DNA of 64,000 nucleotides from Alphaproteobacteria bacterium UBA7314 (lineage in GTDB: Bacteria > Pseudomonadota > Alphaproteobacteria > MPNO01 > UBA830). Of the stretch, positions 35,947-44,226 are shown in pieces. The stretch is from the NCBI GenBank assembly GCA_002471575.1, contig DKQG01000023.1, forward strand, positions 1-64,000. Direction: 5' to 3'. The notes below the pieces were generated by a model. That model saw only the letters and a program-made list of their open reading frames with translations. It ran no database searches and had not been told where the DNA came from. Each line of letters begins with the position of its first letter. Within the stretch, counting starts at the first letter, position 1. The position numbers and the translations under genes are program-made.

Positions 35947-36558
35947 CTAGAGAGTCAGGCGCGCGTTCCCTGCTGTCAATTCCCGCCGGAACTGATTTTC
36001 GGGTGTAACTGCTCGGACGTCGATCTCCCTCGCGCGTGGAAAGACAGCGAAGAATTTCGCATCGATATGGGACAGCTTCTCCGGATGGTCGCAGACATAC
36101 CGGTAATGCGCATGAAATTCAGAGTGGGTTTCTTCATCGGCTTTGTCGTTATGGTGGCCGTGCTTATCCTTGCCGTGACCGTGACCATGCCCGTGATGCT
36201 TTTCCCTTTTTTCCGCCTCAGGCGCCTCGATTTCAGCCGATTGCAATTTGCATCCTGCGGCAGCGGACGTAACGAACAGAGCGGCGCCAGCCTTAAGGCG
36301 CTCAGCCGCTTCGACTATCGCCTTTCTGTCTGCATCGGTGGCGGGCGCATGCTCGAAACCGACGATATCCGACCCCGGAGATTCGAGTTCCATCTCCAGC
36401 CGTTTTCCCTCGATGACGAGGTTGAGCTTGCTGACCCCGTGTTCGTGGGCATCGTGATGGCGGTCGGCGGAAAGAGCCGACGGAGAAGCGCCGGCAAACA
36501 TCAGAGAACAGAAAATAGCGGCAGTCGTCTTTCGGAAATGAGGAAGGTCGCAGTTCAT
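35947..36558 (-). CDS. Histidine-rich periplasmic protein, DUF2796/ZrgA-like zinc-binding
   Basis: A 203-residue protein with a signal peptide (residues 1-31, ending LSA) and two metal-binding zones: HHDAHEHG just after cleavage and a long HGHGHGHGKDKHGHH run near residues 125-142. The fold region with LNLVIEGKRLEMELESPGSD matches the DUF2796 family, whose member ZrgA binds zinc in the periplasm. It is the first gene of an operon with a MacB/FtsX-type ABC transporter, and a Zur-type operator lies within its promoter. A role in zinc capture under limitation is a well-supported inference. Confidence 0.88.
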   Translation of the reverse strand: MNCDLPHFRKTTAAIFCSLMFAGASPSALSADRHHDAHEHGVSKLNLVIEGKRLEMELESPGSDIVGFEHAPATDADRKAIVEAAERLKAGAALFVTSAAAGCKLQSAEIEAPEAEKREKHHGHGHGHGKDKHGHHNDKADEETHSEFHAHYRYVCDHPEKLSHIDAKFFAVFPRAREIDVRAVTPENQFRRELTAGNARLTL

Positions 36559-36591
36559 TTAGAAACAGTCTCCAATGTAGGTAACCTTGTA

Positions 36592-36620
36592 TTTATGAAC
36601 GACGTTATAACATAACACAA
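36592..36620 (-). promoter_or_regulatory. Candidate promoter of the ZrgA-like/ABC operon
   Basis: On the minus strand a TTGTGT -35-like box (36615-36620) and a CATAAA -10-like box (36592-36597) are separated by 17 bp. The Zur-type operator falls between the two boxes, a typical repressor position. Confidence 0.5.
36604..36616. promoter_or_regulatory. Zur-type operator
   Basis: GTTATAACATAAC consists of inverted GTTAT and ATAAC arms around a 3-nt centre, matching the GTTATANNATAAC-type core reported for Zur in proteobacteria. It is 46 bp upstream of the ZrgA-like ATG. The adjacent zinc-binding gene makes Zur the obvious regulator. Confidence 0.72.
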
Positions 36621-36655
36621 TCGACTTAGAGCATTATTTCCAGCGCCTTTCTTCC

Positions 36656-37336
36656 CTACTCCTTGTATGGTTCGACGATCGCGCTTTCGATCGTATAACC
36701 GGCAGAGACGGGGATTTTTCCGTCCGAGACCGGCAGCATTTTCTCTGTGTTTTTGACCGTAATTCGGCCCGTGATCCATACCGGCTCGAACAGGCTTTTT
36801 ACAAAGAAGGGCTCCGAGAGTTTGACGAAGACCATCTGGTTCCTGGGCGGTGGCGGCACATGGATGCAAGCACCGATATACGGCACCAGAAGGAATTCCT
36901 GAACCGCTACGCCATCGAATTCGATCGGTAGAGCGTAACCTGGAATTTTTACGAACTGGCCATCTAGAGAATGGACCATCTTCTCTTCCAGGCGGCGGGC
37001 CTCAGCTTCCACCGTTTCCAGCTGCCGCATAAGTTTCTCAACTTCCACGCCCCGCTTTTGCAGCCGGTATTTCGCTTCCATGGCATCTTCGTACTCGGGA
37101 CTCACCGCGGACAAAAAACCGGTTTCCTTCTGACGAATGGCGGAGTAGATGCCGTAAAGATCGGCAGTAATATAGGGATCCATATGTTCCAGCGGATCCT
37201 CGATGGGCTCATTGGAAGCCGGGGCTAGATCTTCCCAGTTCATCTGGCGCGGCACGGGCGCGGCCTCGGCGGAGTCCGCCGACAAAAACAACACCGCGGC
37301 AGCCAGAACGAGGGCTTGAATTTTTCGCAAGCGCAT
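36656..37336 (-). CDS. DUF3299-family secreted protein
   Basis: A 226-residue exported protein with a signal peptide (MRLRKIQALVLAAAVLF through AEA), an acidic coiled-coil region near residues 70-115 (LMRQLETVEAEARRLEEK) and a C-terminal domain containing GYALPIEFDGVAVQEFLL and GACIHVPPPPRNQ, the DUF3299 signature. I chose the ATG at 37336 because a GGAG lies 9 nt upstream and the signal peptide starts there; ATGs at 37351 and 37396 are alternatives. From memory, DUF3299 proteins occur with ZrgA/ABC zinc systems, and here it lies just upstream of that operon. Confidence 0.8.
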   Translation of the reverse strand: MRLRKIQALVLAAAVLFLSADSAEAAPVPRQMNWEDLAPASNEPIEDPLEHMDPYITADLYGIYSAIRQKETGFLSAVSPEYEDAMEAKYRLQKRGVEVEKLMRQLETVEAEARRLEEKMVHSLDGQFVKIPGYALPIEFDGVAVQEFLLVPYIGACIHVPPPPRNQMVFVKLSEPFFVKSLFEPVWITGRITVKNTEKMLPVSDGKIPVSAGYTIESAIVEPYKE

Positions 37337-37476
37337 TGCCAAGCACTCCATGTCTCCCCGCGGAAGATATGTCTGCCAACCGGTAATTGCCAGCACACAA
37401 AGTGGTCAGGCCGTAATCATACCGCAGCAAAGGTAAATGATTTAGGGTAGTGTCGTCTAAACAGGGAGACCCGACG

Positions 37477-39174
37477 ATGACCGGCAAACCACGCATCGCC
37501 TACCTTTCCGGCGCCAATGCCACGATCAGCAATTCCCCGCCGCTCGTCACCAGCAACAAAGCGAGGGCAATGCACGGATTGCCACCCAAAACCAACCCGG
37601 ACGGCAGCGAGGCACGGTTCGACGTATTGCGCCCGCAACGGCTTGCCGCGCCGGTGACCGTGTACGTGGAACAGTTCAGCGCCCATCCGCTGGAAGCGGA
37701 TGCCGCCGATCTGTACGGCCCGCCCGACGGGTATGTGGATGCCACGAGAACGTTCCATGCCGAACGCCAATCCGACAGCGACACGCCAGTCTTTAAGATT
37801 GAACTCACGCCGGAAGACGGACTTTACCCGATGCCCTACATGGCGCGGCAGGCCGACGGTAGCGCCTGGGAAGACGATTGCGCCTTTCCCGGTGCGCCGG
37901 CGGAGAAGTCGCGCCAGGCCTATTATCCGGACGGATCACGTATCTTCGAGGAAATCGACCGGTTCGGCATCGCCGAAGACGGGACTGGCAATCTGGTTTC
38001 GCAACTGGCGGACATGGATTTCTTCCGCATCATGCCGTCGGGTGGCTACACAAGGGGGCAGGCCGCCGCCGATCGGACCGATATGGGCGAAGGCGACATC
38101 GAACCGGAGGTCATGGGCCGAGATTTCTTCGCCTACCGCCCAGTGCATCTCGCTACGTCGCCACATCGCGGCTGGATGGCACGCATGGTCAACGACATCC
38201 AGGATATTTTGGACAGCGGCGATTATCTGGGAGCGGTCTGGACCCAGGGCAGTCCGCGGGTGGAAGAAACGCTGTACTGGCTGAACCTTATGCTCGACAC
38301 CACCCTCCCCGTGTGTGGCAACGCCGCCCAGCGGACCCATGGCGAAATCAGCAATGACGGACCGAAGAACCTGGTGGATTCGGTTAACTACATTACATCG
38401 GAGATCTGGCGGGACAGCGACGGTAAAAACCGGGCCGGCACCGTCGTCATCCAGGAACAGCAGATCTTCGCCTCGCGAGAGGTGCAGAAGGGCGAGGCGC
38501 GGCCCGGCGGCTATGTTGCCACTGGCGGCCACGGCGGATTGCTGGGCGCGGTACGCCATGGTATGCCGCCGATCTTAACCTATCTGCCCGGATCGAAGCA
38601 CACCTATCTGTCCGACGTGAACCGCACGCGTCTGCCGGACAGCGTGACCGGCTATACGAAATCGGGTGGAGGGATAGATGCGGTCGAAATATCGGTGAAG
38701 GACGGCGATGGCCGACTACTCGAGGCCGCGATCCCCAAGGTGACCATCACCAAGGAAGGCAATTACAGCCCGGAAGCGTCGGACTCGCGCGCGGACCGGG
38801 AAGTCGACCTCGTCGCCCAGATCGACGACAACCTAATCAATTCGCCACTGGCAGGCTTCGTTGTCGAAGGCCAGTCGCCCTACGGCTCAATGACGAATGC
38901 CCAACGCAACGCGCTGATGATAAGGGCGGTCTATTGTGGGATGCCGGTGGTCCGTGTCGGCCGCGGGAACAACGAAGGGTTTTCTGGCCGCGCTGGGGTC
39001 TTCCTTGGCGGCAGCAACCTGACCTCGACAAAGGCGCGGCTGGTGCTTATGGCCTGCCTGCTGAAATTCGGCGCCCCGCCGCCGGCCGCCGATCCGACGG
39101 CACCCACAGAGGCGGAAACAGCAGCGATCCAGGACCGGCTGGATCAGTACCAGGCGGTATTCGATACGCATTAG
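37477..39174 (+). CDS. Asparaginase-fold protein lacking canonical catalytic residues
   Basis: A 565-residue protein, much longer than the usual 330-350. The region around residues 250-345 matches type I/II asparaginases: TQGSPRVEETLYWLNLMLDT corresponds to THGTDTxEETAYFLNLVL, followed by the DGPKNLVDSV counterpart of DGPxNLxxAV and REVQKGEA. The Thr-Asp pair needed for amide hydrolysis is replaced by Ser259-Pro260, while Lys338 is kept. An N-terminal GANATIS stands where GGTI is expected. About 150 extra residues separate these parts. The ATG follows a GGGAG Shine-Dalgarno. It may have another substrate or be non-catalytic. It stands alone. Confidence 0.7.
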   Translation: MTGKPRIAYLSGANATISNSPPLVTSNKARAMHGLPPKTNPDGSEARFDVLRPQRLAAPVTVYVEQFSAHPLEADAADLYGPPDGYVDATRTFHAERQSDSDTPVFKIELTPEDGLYPMPYMARQADGSAWEDDCAFPGAPAEKSRQAYYPDGSRIFEEIDRFGIAEDGTGNLVSQLADMDFFRIMPSGGYTRGQAAADRTDMGEGDIEPEVMGRDFFAYRPVHLATSPHRGWMARMVNDIQDILDSGDYLGAVWTQGSPRVEETLYWLNLMLDTTLPVCGNAAQRTHGEISNDGPKNLVDSVNYITSEIWRDSDGKNRAGTVVIQEQQIFASREVQKGEARPGGYVATGGHGGLLGAVRHGMPPILTYLPGSKHTYLSDVNRTRLPDSVTGYTKSGGGIDAVEISVKDGDGRLLEAAIPKVTITKEGNYSPEASDSRADREVDLVAQIDDNLINSPLAGFVVEGQSPYGSMTNAQRNALMIRAVYCGMPVVRVGRGNNEGFSGRAGVFLGGSNLTSTKARLVLMACLLKFGAPPPAADPTAPTEAETAAIQDRLDQYQAVFDTH

Positions 39175-39386
39175 GCGAAACTGCAAAACAGAGGCGAAAG
39201 GGTTAAAAGCTTCTAACGGGTGAACTTAGAAACCTCGTGATAGGCTCGATCTCTAAATCGATTTCGAAATAACAACTGATTAAGTGCTAGATCGCGCCTG
39301 TCGCCATGGTTGGGCACCAATTCAATGAATCCGACCGTAGCCGCCAGCCGGGGCGCAAAGGGCGGCGAGGTGGACGGCGCGGTATA

Positions 39387-40913
39387 TCATGCTTCGGGCG
39401 TCATCAGCGAAATGCCGAGCCGCGCACGGCGGGTCAACCACGGGCTCGGGCGGTAACGCGGATCGCCATAGAAATCGTGCATCGCCGTCAGGATGGCGTG
39501 AATTTTCACCGCCCCCAGCGTATCGCCGAATTCCAGCGGTCCCTGGGGATAGGCGAGGCCGAGCATCACTGCCTTGTTTATGTCTTCCGGCGTCGCGATC
39601 CGCATCTGGGCGATCTCGGACGAGATATTCACGATCGTGGCGATCACCCGTTGGGCGATGAATCCAGGGCTGTCATGGATGACGGTAACCTTGCCGCCGT
39701 CCGCCGCCAGCACGCCGTGCGCCAGGTCGCGCACGCCTTCGTCGGTGACGCTGGTCGTCATCATTGTCCGTCGCCCATCGAGGCCGAACAGCGTGTCGAC
39801 TGCCACGGTGCGCTCCGCCTCGATGCCGAGATCGACCGCGGTCATCGTCGCGTCGCGGCCCATTGGCCCGACCATGCAGATCGCCTTGGCGGACGGTTTG
39901 GCACCGGTTTCGACCTCGACGTAATCCTGTAGGTAATCAGCCAGGATCTTGGCGGCGTCATGTCCTTCCGGACCGACCCACACGCTGTCAGGCAGATCGG
40001 ACAGTACGGCGGCTTCTTCTGGCGCGATCTTCTTATTGGACTCGTAGGTATAGAACCCCTGCCCCACCTTTCGGCCGTAAAGCCCGGCAGCCATCCGGTT
40101 GCGGATAAAGGCCTGCGGCTTGAAGCGCTGCTCTTGATAGAATTGTTCGTAAATCGACTCCATCACCACGCCGGACACGTCCAGCCCGGTCGTATCCATC
40201 AGTTCGAACGGCCCCATGCGAAAGCCGGCACCGCCTTCGCGCAGCACGTCATCCACTTGGTGCGGCTCGGCGATGCCTTCAGCTAGGATACGTACACCTT
40301 CGGTATAGAGCCCGCGCCCGGCATGATTGACCAGAAAGCCGGGCGTGTCCTGCGTCCGCACCGGTTCGTGCCCGCATTTCCGCGCAATGGCATCTAGCTT
40401 GTCAGCCACCCAAGGAGCCGTCATCTGCCCGTCGACGACCTCAACAACTTTCAGCAGCGGAACAGGGTTGAAATAGTGGTAACCCGCGACCCGTTCCGGT
40501 TTTTCGCAGCCTGCCGCTATCTGCGTTACGGACAGCGACGAGGTGTTCGATGCAAGGATGGCATCTTCAGCGACAATGCCTTCCAGTTCGGAAAACACGG
40601 CGCGCTTTACGTCCAAGTTCTCGACGATGGCCTCGATCACGAGGCTGCAATCACCCATCTCCGACAAGCTGTTCACGATGACCAAACGCCCGTTGGCGGC
40701 CTCGGCTTCGCCCTCGGTAATCTGACCCTTTTCGGCCGCACGATTGACCATCCGGTGGATGAATTCCTCGGCCTTTGCAGCAGCGCCTTCCTGCGCGTCG
40801 AACATTTTGACCTTGTACCCACCGACGACTGAGATCTGGGCAATGCCACGTCCCATGGTTCCGGTGCCGATGACGCCAATGGTGTAATCAGGCGAGTTGA
40901 TATCCTGCGCCAT
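39387..40913 (-). CDS. 3-hydroxyacyl-CoA dehydrogenase
   Basis: A 508-residue NAD-dependent dehydrogenase. The Rossmann motif GVIGTGTMGRGIAQISVVGG (abbreviated here as GTGTMGRGIAQ) is at residues about 15-25. The active-site NTSSLSVTQIA and the YHYFNPVPLLKVVEVV segment, containing the catalytic His, are intact. Two C-terminal helical domains occur in tandem, as in PaaH-type enzymes. It oxidises 3-hydroxyacyl-CoA to 3-oxoacyl-CoA in beta-oxidation or phenylacetate catabolism. It is the last gene of the seven-gene minus-strand operon, with a GAGGA Shine-Dalgarno. Confidence 0.93.
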   Translation of the reverse strand: MAQDINSPDYTIGVIGTGTMGRGIAQISVVGGYKVKMFDAQEGAAAKAEEFIHRMVNRAAEKGQITEGEAEAANGRLVIVNSLSEMGDCSLVIEAIVENLDVKRAVFSELEGIVAEDAILASNTSSLSVTQIAAGCEKPERVAGYHYFNPVPLLKVVEVVDGQMTAPWVADKLDAIARKCGHEPVRTQDTPGFLVNHAGRGLYTEGVRILAEGIAEPHQVDDVLREGGAGFRMGPFELMDTTGLDVSGVVMESIYEQFYQEQRFKPQAFIRNRMAAGLYGRKVGQGFYTYESNKKIAPEEAAVLSDLPDSVWVGPEGHDAAKILADYLQDYVEVETGAKPSAKAICMVGPMGRDATMTAVDLGIEAERTVAVDTLFGLDGRRTMMTTSVTDEGVRDLAHGVLAADGGKVTVIHDSPGFIAQRVIATIVNISSEIAQMRIATPEDINKAVMLGLAYPQGPLEFGDTLGAVKIHAILTAMHDFYGDPRYRPSPWLTRRARLGISLMTPEA

Positions 40914-40927
40914 AAGTATGTCCTCTT

Positions 40928-41911
40928 CTAAAATCCGTTCAGACGGTCGCGGACGGTTGTCGCCTCTTCCACAATCCCGTCGATAATCTGCCCCGCCGGC
41001 CTGATATCGCCGGCAAAGGCCACAGATTGCCCGATCGACATCGTCCCCTTTGTCCAGTCGCCGTCTTCATAGGCTTCTTTTTGTAAAGTTCCCTGCACAT
41101 GCGGTCGGTAGGCTTCGTAATCCGTGCTGCCTTCCGCTTCGAGGGCCAGTACCGCCTCAGTCGAGGGGTTGTCGATCACCCGCGAATTGTCGCCGAAAAT
41201 CGACATGATGATTTTGGTGCCGTCCGGTCCGAGTTCGGCGAGGCGTTTCTTATAGTTCTCGTGCGCCCAGATCTCCTCAGCGACAACCATGCGCGTGGCA
41301 ATTAGCATGCCCTCGGCACCCAGCGACAGGCAGGCGACCAGTTGGCGCCCGGTACCCATGCCACCCGCCAGCACGACCGGCACACTCAGTTCCTGCGGCA
41401 CGATCGCGCCCTGCACCATGGTACCGATCATATCCATCCCCGGGTGTCCCCCGGCTTCGGCGCCGAGGATCGCGATCGCGTCGACACCCGCTTTCTGGGC
41501 CGACAGGGCGTGGCGCAACGTCGTGCATTTGTGCATCACTGTGATGCCGGCGTCTTTGATCTTTGGGATAAATTCCTTGGGCGAAAACCCAGCCGTCTCG
41601 ACGAATTTCACACCTTCTTCGATGGAGATATCGAGAAACGTCTGGAGCAGTTGATTGGATTCGGGACGGGCCGAAATATATAGGTTCACGCCGAATGGCC
41701 TGCCGTCGGACAAGTCATGCGCCTTGCGCAGCTGTTCGCGGAAATCCTCCGGTGTCGGAAACGACCGGGGCGTAATGAAACCGATACACCCCGCGCGTGC
41801 CACGGCGGAGACGTATTCGGCATCTGCCAGCCACATCATCCCGCCGCACACGATTGGATGATCGATCCCGAACAAGTCCGTGATACGGGTACGGAAGGTC
41901 TGCGGCTTCAT
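40928..41911 (-). CDS. Nitronate monooxygenase/FabK-like FMN protein
   Basis: A 327-residue TIM-barrel FMN enzyme of the 2-nitropropane dioxygenase family. The opening DLFGIDHPIVCGGMMWLAD, the GAEAGGHPGMD flavin-binding motif and the GGMGTGRQLVACLSLGAEGML phosphate-binding region are present in order. Family members oxidise nitronates (including propionate 3-nitronate) or reduce enoyl groups (FabK). In this operon, which also encodes acyl-CoA enzymes, an enoyl or dehydrogenase-type role is plausible. It starts 3 bp after the enoyl-CoA hydratase stop. Confidence 0.88.
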   Translation of the reverse strand: MKPQTFRTRITDLFGIDHPIVCGGMMWLADAEYVSAVARAGCIGFITPRSFPTPEDFREQLRKAHDLSDGRPFGVNLYISARPESNQLLQTFLDISIEEGVKFVETAGFSPKEFIPKIKDAGITVMHKCTTLRHALSAQKAGVDAIAILGAEAGGHPGMDMIGTMVQGAIVPQELSVPVVLAGGMGTGRQLVACLSLGAEGMLIATRMVVAEEIWAHENYKKRLAELGPDGTKIIMSIFGDNSRVIDNPSTEAVLALEAEGSTDYEAYRPHVQGTLQKEAYEDGDWTKGTMSIGQSVAFAGDIRPAGQIIDGIVEEATTVRDRLNGF

Positions 41912-41914
41912 CGG

Positions 41915-42685
41915 CTATTTCCTGAAAACAGGGCTGCGCTTTTCGAGAAACGCGGTGGAACCCTCGAGAAATTCGTCGGCGCCGAAGCACCCTGCCTGCG
42001 CCAATGCCTCCATTTCCAGCGCTTCGTCCAGCTTTACCGGGGCAAGACCGAGCTGCTGCTTAGCGATGGCAAAAGCGAACGGCGGCATCTGCGCCAATTC
42101 GAGCGCCCGCTCGACCGCCTTTTCCTCGGCCTTGCCGTCAGCCACCAATTCGTCAGCTAATCCCCATGCGACCGCATCGGGCGCTTTCACCATTTTGGCA
42201 TACAGCAGAAGCTGGCGCGCCCTGGCTCCGCCCGCCCGGCGGGGCAGGGTATGCAGGATGCCGTAATCCGGGATCAGGCCGACCCGGAAAAACGGAAATC
42301 CGATGGTCCCGCCTTCCGATATGACGGCGGTATCGCCAAGCATCGCGAGCCCAGCACCGGCTCCGACGGCGAATCCCTCGATTGCAGTGACAACGGGTTT
42401 CTCGGCTTCGGCGATCAGTCGGACAATTGTGTGATTGTCCTTCATCCGCGCACGGGCGCCTTTGGAATCTAGTCCTTCCATGCTGGCGATATCGCCCCCG
42501 GCACAGAAATGGCCGCCTTCGCCGGTAAGTACCAGGGCATGCACCGCATCGTCCCGCAACAGACCCGTTAGTTCGGCGATCAGGGTGTGCCGCACCTCAT
42601 CGTTAAGTGCGTTGCGCTTTTCCGTACGATTGATCGCGACGCGCGCGATACCGTCATCCCGGCGGTCGATATTTACGGCACCCAT
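41915..42685 (-). CDS. Enoyl-CoA hydratase/isomerase
   Basis: A 256-residue crotonase-fold enzyme. The oxyanion-hole segments INRTEKRNALND and GEGGHFCAGGDIASMEG, the FAVGAGAGLAMLGDTAVIS region and the KRSPVFRK C-terminus are typical. The catalytic glutamates of classical hydratases are not both evident, so isomerase or another crotonase activity remains possible. The ATG at 42685 (MGAVNIDRRDDG) was chosen because the frame's upstream 43 residues lack family resemblance. It lies 46 bp after the DUF123 gene. Confidence 0.92.
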   Translation of the reverse strand: MGAVNIDRRDDGIARVAINRTEKRNALNDEVRHTLIAELTGLLRDDAVHALVLTGEGGHFCAGGDIASMEGLDSKGARARMKDNHTIVRLIAEAEKPVVTAIEGFAVGAGAGLAMLGDTAVISEGGTIGFPFFRVGLIPDYGILHTLPRRAGGARARQLLLYAKMVKAPDAVAWGLADELVADGKAEEKAVERALELAQMPPFAFAIAKQQLGLAPVKLDEALEMEALAQAGCFGADEFLEGSTAFLEKRSPVFRK

Positions 42686-42731
42686 GTCCTTGTATTCCCT
42701 TAATTGACCCGGCGGCAATATTGCCGTTTTG

Positions 42732-43124
42732 CTACCCCCCGGCAAGGCGCACCCGATGCGACACGCAGGTTCTGAAATCCGAACTTCCAAGTCCGGGGAT
42801 GGGTATGTCCGCACCGGTCGCTGAGAGGTCGGCGATCAGGTCGCACTCCCTCGCTCTCGGGCAGGTTTCGACCTTTGAGCATCTCAACTGTGCGCTGAGA
42901 TGATCCACGTTCCAGTGCGGGGTTTTGTCCTCGCGGAGATAACGCGTCACGCGGGCGCAAATACCACCGGGTGCATAAGCGCTGCCTGCATATACATAAG
43001 TGCCGGGATCGAGGTGCGGATTTTCAAGCCTTGGGATCCGCAGGACGACCGGGGCGTGAATGTCGAAATAAAGCGCGTAAGCTCCACCTTCGCTAGGCAG
43101 CGGGTCCGGGTCGGGGTCAGCCAA
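42732..43124 (-). CDS. DUF123 (GIY-YIG-like) domain protein
   Basis: A protein of about 130 residues that is essentially one DUF123 domain. The blocks GTYVYAGSAYAPGGICARV and REDKTPHWNVDHLSAQL match the family, which is related to GIY-YIG nucleases and found alone or fused to endonuclease III. A TTG at 43124 overlaps the lipoate-ligase-like stop and is the best start, since upstream codons are Arg-rich. Four cysteines are present. Its function is not established. Its position inside a catabolic operon is odd. Confidence 0.75.
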   Translation of the reverse strand: MADPDPDPLPSEGGAYALYFDIHAPVVLRIPRLENPHLDPGTYVYAGSAYAPGGICARVTRYLREDKTPHWNVDHLSAQLRCSKVETCPRARECDLIADLSATGADIPIPGLGSSDFRTCVSHRVRLAGG

Positions 43125-44226
43125 CCGTCTTCTGATCGGCAAGCGCCTTTCCGAACGCTGCCATAAGATTTTCGATCTCGACGCTGGCGAATTCAACCTC
43201 GTCGCGGCCCATGAACGACGACACCGCTTCGCGTATCGCGCCCTCAGTGGCCTCGACACCATCAAGGGCGTCTTCCAGCCAGCCGACGGACTCTATCGGC
43301 CGTGGATGCCAGTCGCCGTTTAGGATCGCGTGATTCACCTTGCCATCTCGTACCGCCAGCGTCGCCCAAAGCATGCCGCCGACCGCTTTTTCGCGACCGT
43401 AACCGACAGTGTCGCCGGGCTGTGTATCAGCACGGAACCGATTGCGTTCGGATTTACCGAATAGCCAACCGTCATTATCGTACTCGGCGCGAAATTCCTC
43501 CGCATATTTTCGTTCGGCTTCAGTCAGTTCGCCGAACTCGAGATCGGGATTGCTGAACGCATGCGCTACGGCGGCCCGCGCCATCTGTTCCAGGTCGTCG
43601 GTCGAGATATCTCGATTTGCTTCGCGTTCTAGGCAAGTAAACCGCGATTGCAGATCCTTGTGCACCTTGTCTTGCACTTTTTCGGGCGGCATCGGCATCG
43701 CGGCGCCCGCGACCTCGGTGTTCATCTCTTTAACGTTGACGACGAAACGGAACGTCATAACGCCGTTCTCGATTTTCAGGGATGTCGGGACAAGCTTGCG
43801 GCCTTCGACCTGTACGTCGTTCAGAGGCCGGTATTCGGCGGGGAAACCGAACCGTTCGGTCAGCGTTTCGGCAAAGGCGGTCAGAATTTTGGGGAAAGCC
43901 TCAGCCGTCGTTTCAGGCACGTCGGGGTGCGATGTCGGCACGTAGTAGACCATGAACGCGGACCCGGTTCCGGTGTAGATCGCCCCGCCGCCGTTTACTC
44001 GGCGCCGGAAATCGATGTTGTTGCTACGGCAGAACTCGAGATCCAGCACCTGCTCCGGGTCTTCGTTTACGCCGATGGTGATGGAGTCTCGGTCGAAAAC
44101 GTTGAGGAAGATCGTAGGCGGCGCGTCACCGTTCACCACCGCTTTTTCGACGGCGGGTGACACCGAGACAGAAAAATCTGCATAGGAGTTCTCGTCGACG
44201 ATCAGTCGCCAGGGCGAATCGGTCAT
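43117..44226 (-). CDS. Divergent lipoate-protein ligase A-like protein
   Basis: A 369-residue biotin/lipoate ligase-fold protein. RRVNGGGAIYTGTG (residues 75-88) corresponds to RRxxGGGAVxHD, but the conserved His is Thr85. Lys144 in EGRKLVPTSL aligns with the catalytic Lys of LplA (GRKISGSA). The usual HGSLL segment is replaced by MTFRFVVNV. A C-terminal extension with GRDEVEFASV is present. It may ligate lipoate or octanoate, or another acyl group. The start overlaps the CoA ligase stop by 4 bp, so it is translated with it. Confidence 0.75.
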   Translation of the reverse strand: MTDSPWRLIVDENSYADFSVSVSPAVEKAVVNGDAPPTIFLNVFDRDSITIGVNEDPEQVLDLEFCRSNNIDFRRRVNGGGAIYTGTGSAFMVYYVPTSHPDVPETTAEAFPKILTAFAETLTERFGFPAEYRPLNDVQVEGRKLVPTSLKIENGVMTFRFVVNVKEMNTEVAGAAMPMPPEKVQDKVHKDLQSRFTCLEREANRDISTDDLEQMARAAVAHAFSNPDLEFGELTEAERKYAEEFRAEYDNDGWLFGKSERNRFRADTQPGDTVGYGREKAVGGMLWATLAVRDGKVNHAILNGDWHPRPIESVGWLEDALDGVEATEGAIREAVSSFMGRDEVEFASVEIENLMAAFGKALADQKTVG

